Below, piece by piece: positions 61,470-64,000 of a stretch of 64,000 bases of DNA. Under the pieces are notes generated by a model that worked only from the letters and a program-made list of their open reading frames with translations, was not told the DNA's origin and searched no databases. The first letter of the stretch is position 1, and the number at the start of each line of letters is the position of its first letter. The position numbers and the translations under genes were made by a program. This stretch comes from a virus, in IMG/VR virus record IMGVR_UViG_3300042868_009486, positions 1 to 64,000 of that record; one strand, given 5' to 3'.

Positions 61470-64000
61470 ATGAAAAAAGAACTCATATCTGAAATATCGA
61501 GAATACAGGAACTCATGGGTGTTCAAAAACTAATTGTTGAACAAGGAACTTGGTTAAAAACTTTAGCAATCAAAGCACCTAGATCGTTTGATAGTTTTAT
61601 GACAATATTAAAGTCTGTAAGACAAAAGGGCGTTAAAATAACTGATTCGGAATTAGATGAAATACAACTCAAACTAATTGAAGCTGGTGGTCTTACTGAT
61701 GATGAAATTGAAAATCTGATGAAAGTTTTAAGAAATGACATCGAAGTGAGAAAAATACTTTCTACTACAGATGATTTTTTATCTGATTTGGCAAATAAAT
61801 TCCCTGACGATGCCGTTCCGAATACATCATTGGCGGGACTTTCCAAAATTAAACTTAATCCCGATCAAATAAAGAAAATATCAGAAGATGCCGTAAAAGC
61901 ATTACTTCGTAACAGAAACCATCCAATGAATCGTTTATATACGCTATTAGATGAAACTTTTTACGAGGCGATATATGGAATATCCACATCAGGACAAAAG
62001 TTAAATAATGTTGACGAAGTATTTGATTTGATCGACGATAACATTAATTACATAATTAAACACAATGTAAAAACGGGAAAAATTGACCCGTCGATAGTGG
62101 ATCCAAACTTGCTTTTTCAACAAACATCAGAATTCTTAAGAAATTTTTCAAAAACAAAACAGTTACTAGATGATATGGTTGAAAACAAACAAGTATTCAA
62201 CTATCCAAAAAGAACAAAAACTGTAAAATATGGGGACGCCCCTTTAGGTTTAAACGCTGATGAGGTTATTAAAAGCATTGGTGGACAAGGAGTTGATGCA
62301 AAGTTTTTAAGCAAATACGAAGAATTATTACAAAAAAATCAGGATGAATTAAACGACCAACAAAAACAATTTATAAAAGATGTTGATGATTTCAAAAAGG
62401 GGATTGATGTAAATCTTGATGACTCCCTTGAATTTGTAATTAGATCAGAAAGATTGGAAGAATTAGGAAACACATTTAAAATTTTGAGTGCGAAAAATGT
62501 AAATTTTGATTCATGGTATGTTAAATATTTTAGACCATTATTTAGATGGTGGGTTGCAAATTTTGAAGTATTAGTTGATGCAGTAATCAATAGTACCTTG
62601 AAACCTAAATTTGAAACATATGCTAAAGAATTTGAAAAGGCGTTCGGAGAGGGATTGGCAGCATATAGAAATGTTAGTGAAAACCCAACAAAGTTAGATC
62701 CATATTATCTTTTTAAAATAAAAGATAGATTACTAAAACTACGATCTGAAATTATTTTGGATCCGGCAAAATATAGTCGAGAACTTTTTGTAGAAGATTT
62801 GTGGAAGGCTTTCAAAGAAAACGCGGTTAAGAAACTTACAACCCAACAAGATATAGAGTCATTCCAAAGTTTTTGTAAAGTGGTTGATGAACAACCTCCG
62901 GGTTTTAGATCAGCATCTATTAGAGACCTTTTTAATAAAGCATCTGTCGATGAGGGTGGTATGGACTTTAAAAAAATGTCAGAAGAAACTAGTAAAAAAT
63001 TCGAAGACATGTCCAAAACCGTAAAAAATAATGAAGTTACCACAGTTATTAAGGACAAAATGGGTGAGTTTATTATGAACAGTAAAGTACTGTCATGGTT
63101 TACGACAGGATCTTGGAAGACACCTAGAGAGGTTGAGAGATTATTGGCAACAAAGGGATATAGAGGAAGGACGATTTATTACAACACATTAAAAACTATT
63201 GGTTTAAGATATATTTTAGTTCCGTTTGTTGCCGGATTACTCTCTGCTATTTTTGACGCATTCCAAAAGGCGAGAAATGTAGTTGGGATGGACACCAAGG
63301 ATAAAAATTTATTTGAGGCTTACTGGTTACCCGAATATATCGATTTTATATCAGGTAAGTCAATTGTAGAATTTGGGTTTGAGCAATATATGGGTAAAAT
63401 ACCTGGAGGTAATGAATGGACCGACGTACTACAAATCGCAGTTCCAGGATTTGCGGACAACACGATAATTCAACTTTATAACAGGCTTAGTTATTATAAA
63501 GACAACCCTGGTGAGTATGACAATATTGTGGATGCAACTAAAGCGGCAGTAGGAGAGAAATCTAATCAAGAAATAATTAAGAAAAATGATAAGATAATTG
63601 AAAAGACTAACAATCGTTTGGAGGAGAGAGTTGAAGAAGTTGGTTATGATCAAATAATTAAGACTCAACAAATTGCTCTACCGATTTTTAAAAATCGAGT
63701 AGACGACTTAGTAAAAGAGGGAATTATCGATAAAGAACAAGGAGAATTTGTAAAAAACAATATGAAATATGTTCCAAAGTTACCCAAGGATTACTTAAAT
63801 ATGGTAAAACAAAAACAAAAAGAAATGGTTGCCGCTGGTAATGCGGGTGAATTGTTGACAAAAATGAACACAATATTTGGTGTGTCAAATATTGATATAA
63901 CATCAGTATCAATCCCACGAGGGGTGGATTTAGGGTCTATAGTCTTAAATGGTGATAATGTACAATACTTAGTAGTTCTACAAAAAAGAGATATCTACTC
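61470..64000 (+). CDS. Very large tagged protein, 3' end beyond window
   Basis: At least 843 codons from ATG 61470, still open at 64000. Tag MKKELISEISRIQELMGVQ, KLIVEQG (expected cut VEQ|G). The late-type box 61458-61464 is five nt upstream. Mostly helical and charged; hydrophobic segment near 575-595 (RYILVPFVAGLLSAIFDAF). Length, helicity and a membrane-active segment suit a capsid-internal ejection protein or tape-measure-like protein. No motif proves it. Confidence 0.65.
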   Translation, partial: MKKELISEISRIQELMGVQKLIVEQGTWLKTLAIKAPRSFDSFMTILKSVRQKGVKITDSELDEIQLKLIEAGGLTDDEIENLMKVLRNDIEVRKILSTTDDFLSDLANKFPDDAVPNTSLAGLSKIKLNPDQIKKISEDAVKALLRNRNHPMNRLYTLLDETFYEAIYGISTSGQKLNNVDEVFDLIDDNINYIIKHNVKTGKIDPSIVDPNLLFQQTSEFLRNFSKTKQLLDDMVENKQVFNYPKRTKTVKYGDAPLGLNADEVIKSIGGQGVDAKFLSKYEELLQKNQDELNDQQKQFIKDVDDFKKGIDVNLDDSLEFVIRSERLEELGNTFKILSAKNVNFDSWYVKYFRPLFRWWVANFEVLVDAVINSTLKPKFETYAKEFEKAFGEGLAAYRNVSENPTKLDPYYLFKIKDRLLKLRSEIILDPAKYSRELFVEDLWKAFKENAVKKLTTQQDIESFQSFCKVVDEQPPGFRSASIRDLFNKASVDEGGMDFKKMSEETSKKFEDMSKTVKNNEVTTVIKDKMGEFIMNSKVLSWFTTGSWKTPREVERLLATKGYRGRTIYYNTLKTIGLRYILVPFVAGLLSAIFDAFQKARNVVGMDTKDKNLFEAYWLPEYIDFISGKSIVEFGFEQYMGKIPGGNEWTDVLQIAVPGFADNTIIQLYNRLSYYKDNPGEYDNIVDATKAAVGEKSNQEIIKKNDKIIEKTNNRLEERVEEVGYDQIIKTQQIALPIFKNRVDDLVKEGIIDKEQGEFVKNNMKYVPKLPKDYLNMVKQKQKEMVAAGNAGELLTKMNTIFGVSNIDITSVSIPRGVDLGSIVLNGDNVQYLVVLQKRDIY

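Noticed and set aside
60243-63918. Minus-strand ORFs opposite the two large tagged proteins
   Set aside because: Long plus-strand frames with a tag and promoter cover the region. The minus-strand products are low-complexity with no start signals.
1-64000. CRISPR arrays
   Set aside because: No series of evenly spaced direct repeats was found. R1-R4 are too few, too far apart and palindromic over their full length.
1-64000. tRNA and rRNA genes
   Set aside because: I saw no cloverleaf with a GGTTCRA-type T arm and CCA-ready end, nor rRNA-like sequence. GGTTCATAGTCC in R1 and R4 is only superficially T-arm-like.

Overview
This window is very A+T-rich, densely packed and almost entirely unfamiliar coding sequence. 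I read it as part of a large tailed phage (or a very recent prophage) of a Bacteroidota, probably flavobacterial, host. The phage reading rests on tiny overlapping genes (ATGA and TAATG junctions nearly everywhere), many short proteins with no cellular homologue I recognise, and a spread of cell-wall-degrading enzymes. The host assignment rests on promoters of the Bacteroidota form TTG-N18-21-TAnnTTTG, the lack of clear Shine-Dalgarno sequences, and two exported proteins ending in type IX secretion (T9SS) sorting domains. No capsid, portal, terminase or polymerase gene is recognisable here.

The main feature is a shared N-terminal tag. About 40 otherwise unrelated proteins begin with a 10-40 residue amphipathic leader that ends in [ILV]-x-E. 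Five forms recur: MKIIITESQYxxLxES, MKxLIRxILKE, MNLQExIRxILRE, (R/K)LTESELxxLVxRVIKE, and longer ones ending in PLISE, LxEQ or INE. The tag sits on a lysozyme, an NlpC/P60 peptidase, a PD-(D/E)XK-like nuclease, a flavodoxin-like oxidoreductase, a PAP2-type phosphatase and many unknowns. In T4-like phages, capsid-targeting sequences cut by the gp21 protease at (L/I)-x-E look like this, so I propose that these proteins are packaged in the virion. In this annotation 'tag' means such a leader. 'Late-type box' means the heptamer TATTTAT, which lies 4-50 nt (mostly 4-20) before about 34 start codons, most of them tagged genes. 'Host-type promoter' means TAnnTTTG with an upstream TTG; these precede untagged genes.

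Layout. 0-3.7 kb: small genes and a HAD-type hydrolase. 3.7-9.9 kb: an L,D-transpeptidase-like protein, a tandem pair of DUF6878-like paralogues and a tagged nuclease. 10.2-13.7 kb: MKIIITESQ-type genes including a lysozyme, then thioredoxin. 13.7-15.4 kb: untagged DUF932 and repeat/zinc proteins with host-type promoters. 15.5-19.8 kb: a T9SS-exported beta-helix protein, a flavoprotein and a LamG tail-type protein. 19.8-28.4 kb: an expanded MKxLIRxILKE / MNLQE array containing a decayed copy and a 904-residue fusion that looks like a polyprotein. 28.4-32.4 kb: genes, including a restriction-modification pair, separated by four copies of an approximately 80-nt imperfect palindrome. 32.4-34.6 kb: largely non-coding sequence with repeats, palindromes and G/C-run hairpins. 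34.6-46.8 kb: tagged genes of unknown function, plus a SlyD-like isomerase. 46.8-50.4 kb: UvrC-like, PAP2-like and NlpC/P60 genes on the minus strand. 50.5-64 kb: a second T9SS protein, a GH19 endolysin, a CAP-domain protein, an M15-type peptidase and two large tagged proteins, the last running off the window.

Working model (inference): host-type promoters drive early, host-directed or regulatory genes, while TATTTAT promoters drive virion and lysis genes. The tagged proteins would be recruited into the virion, trimmed after the Glu of the tag and delivered with the DNA.
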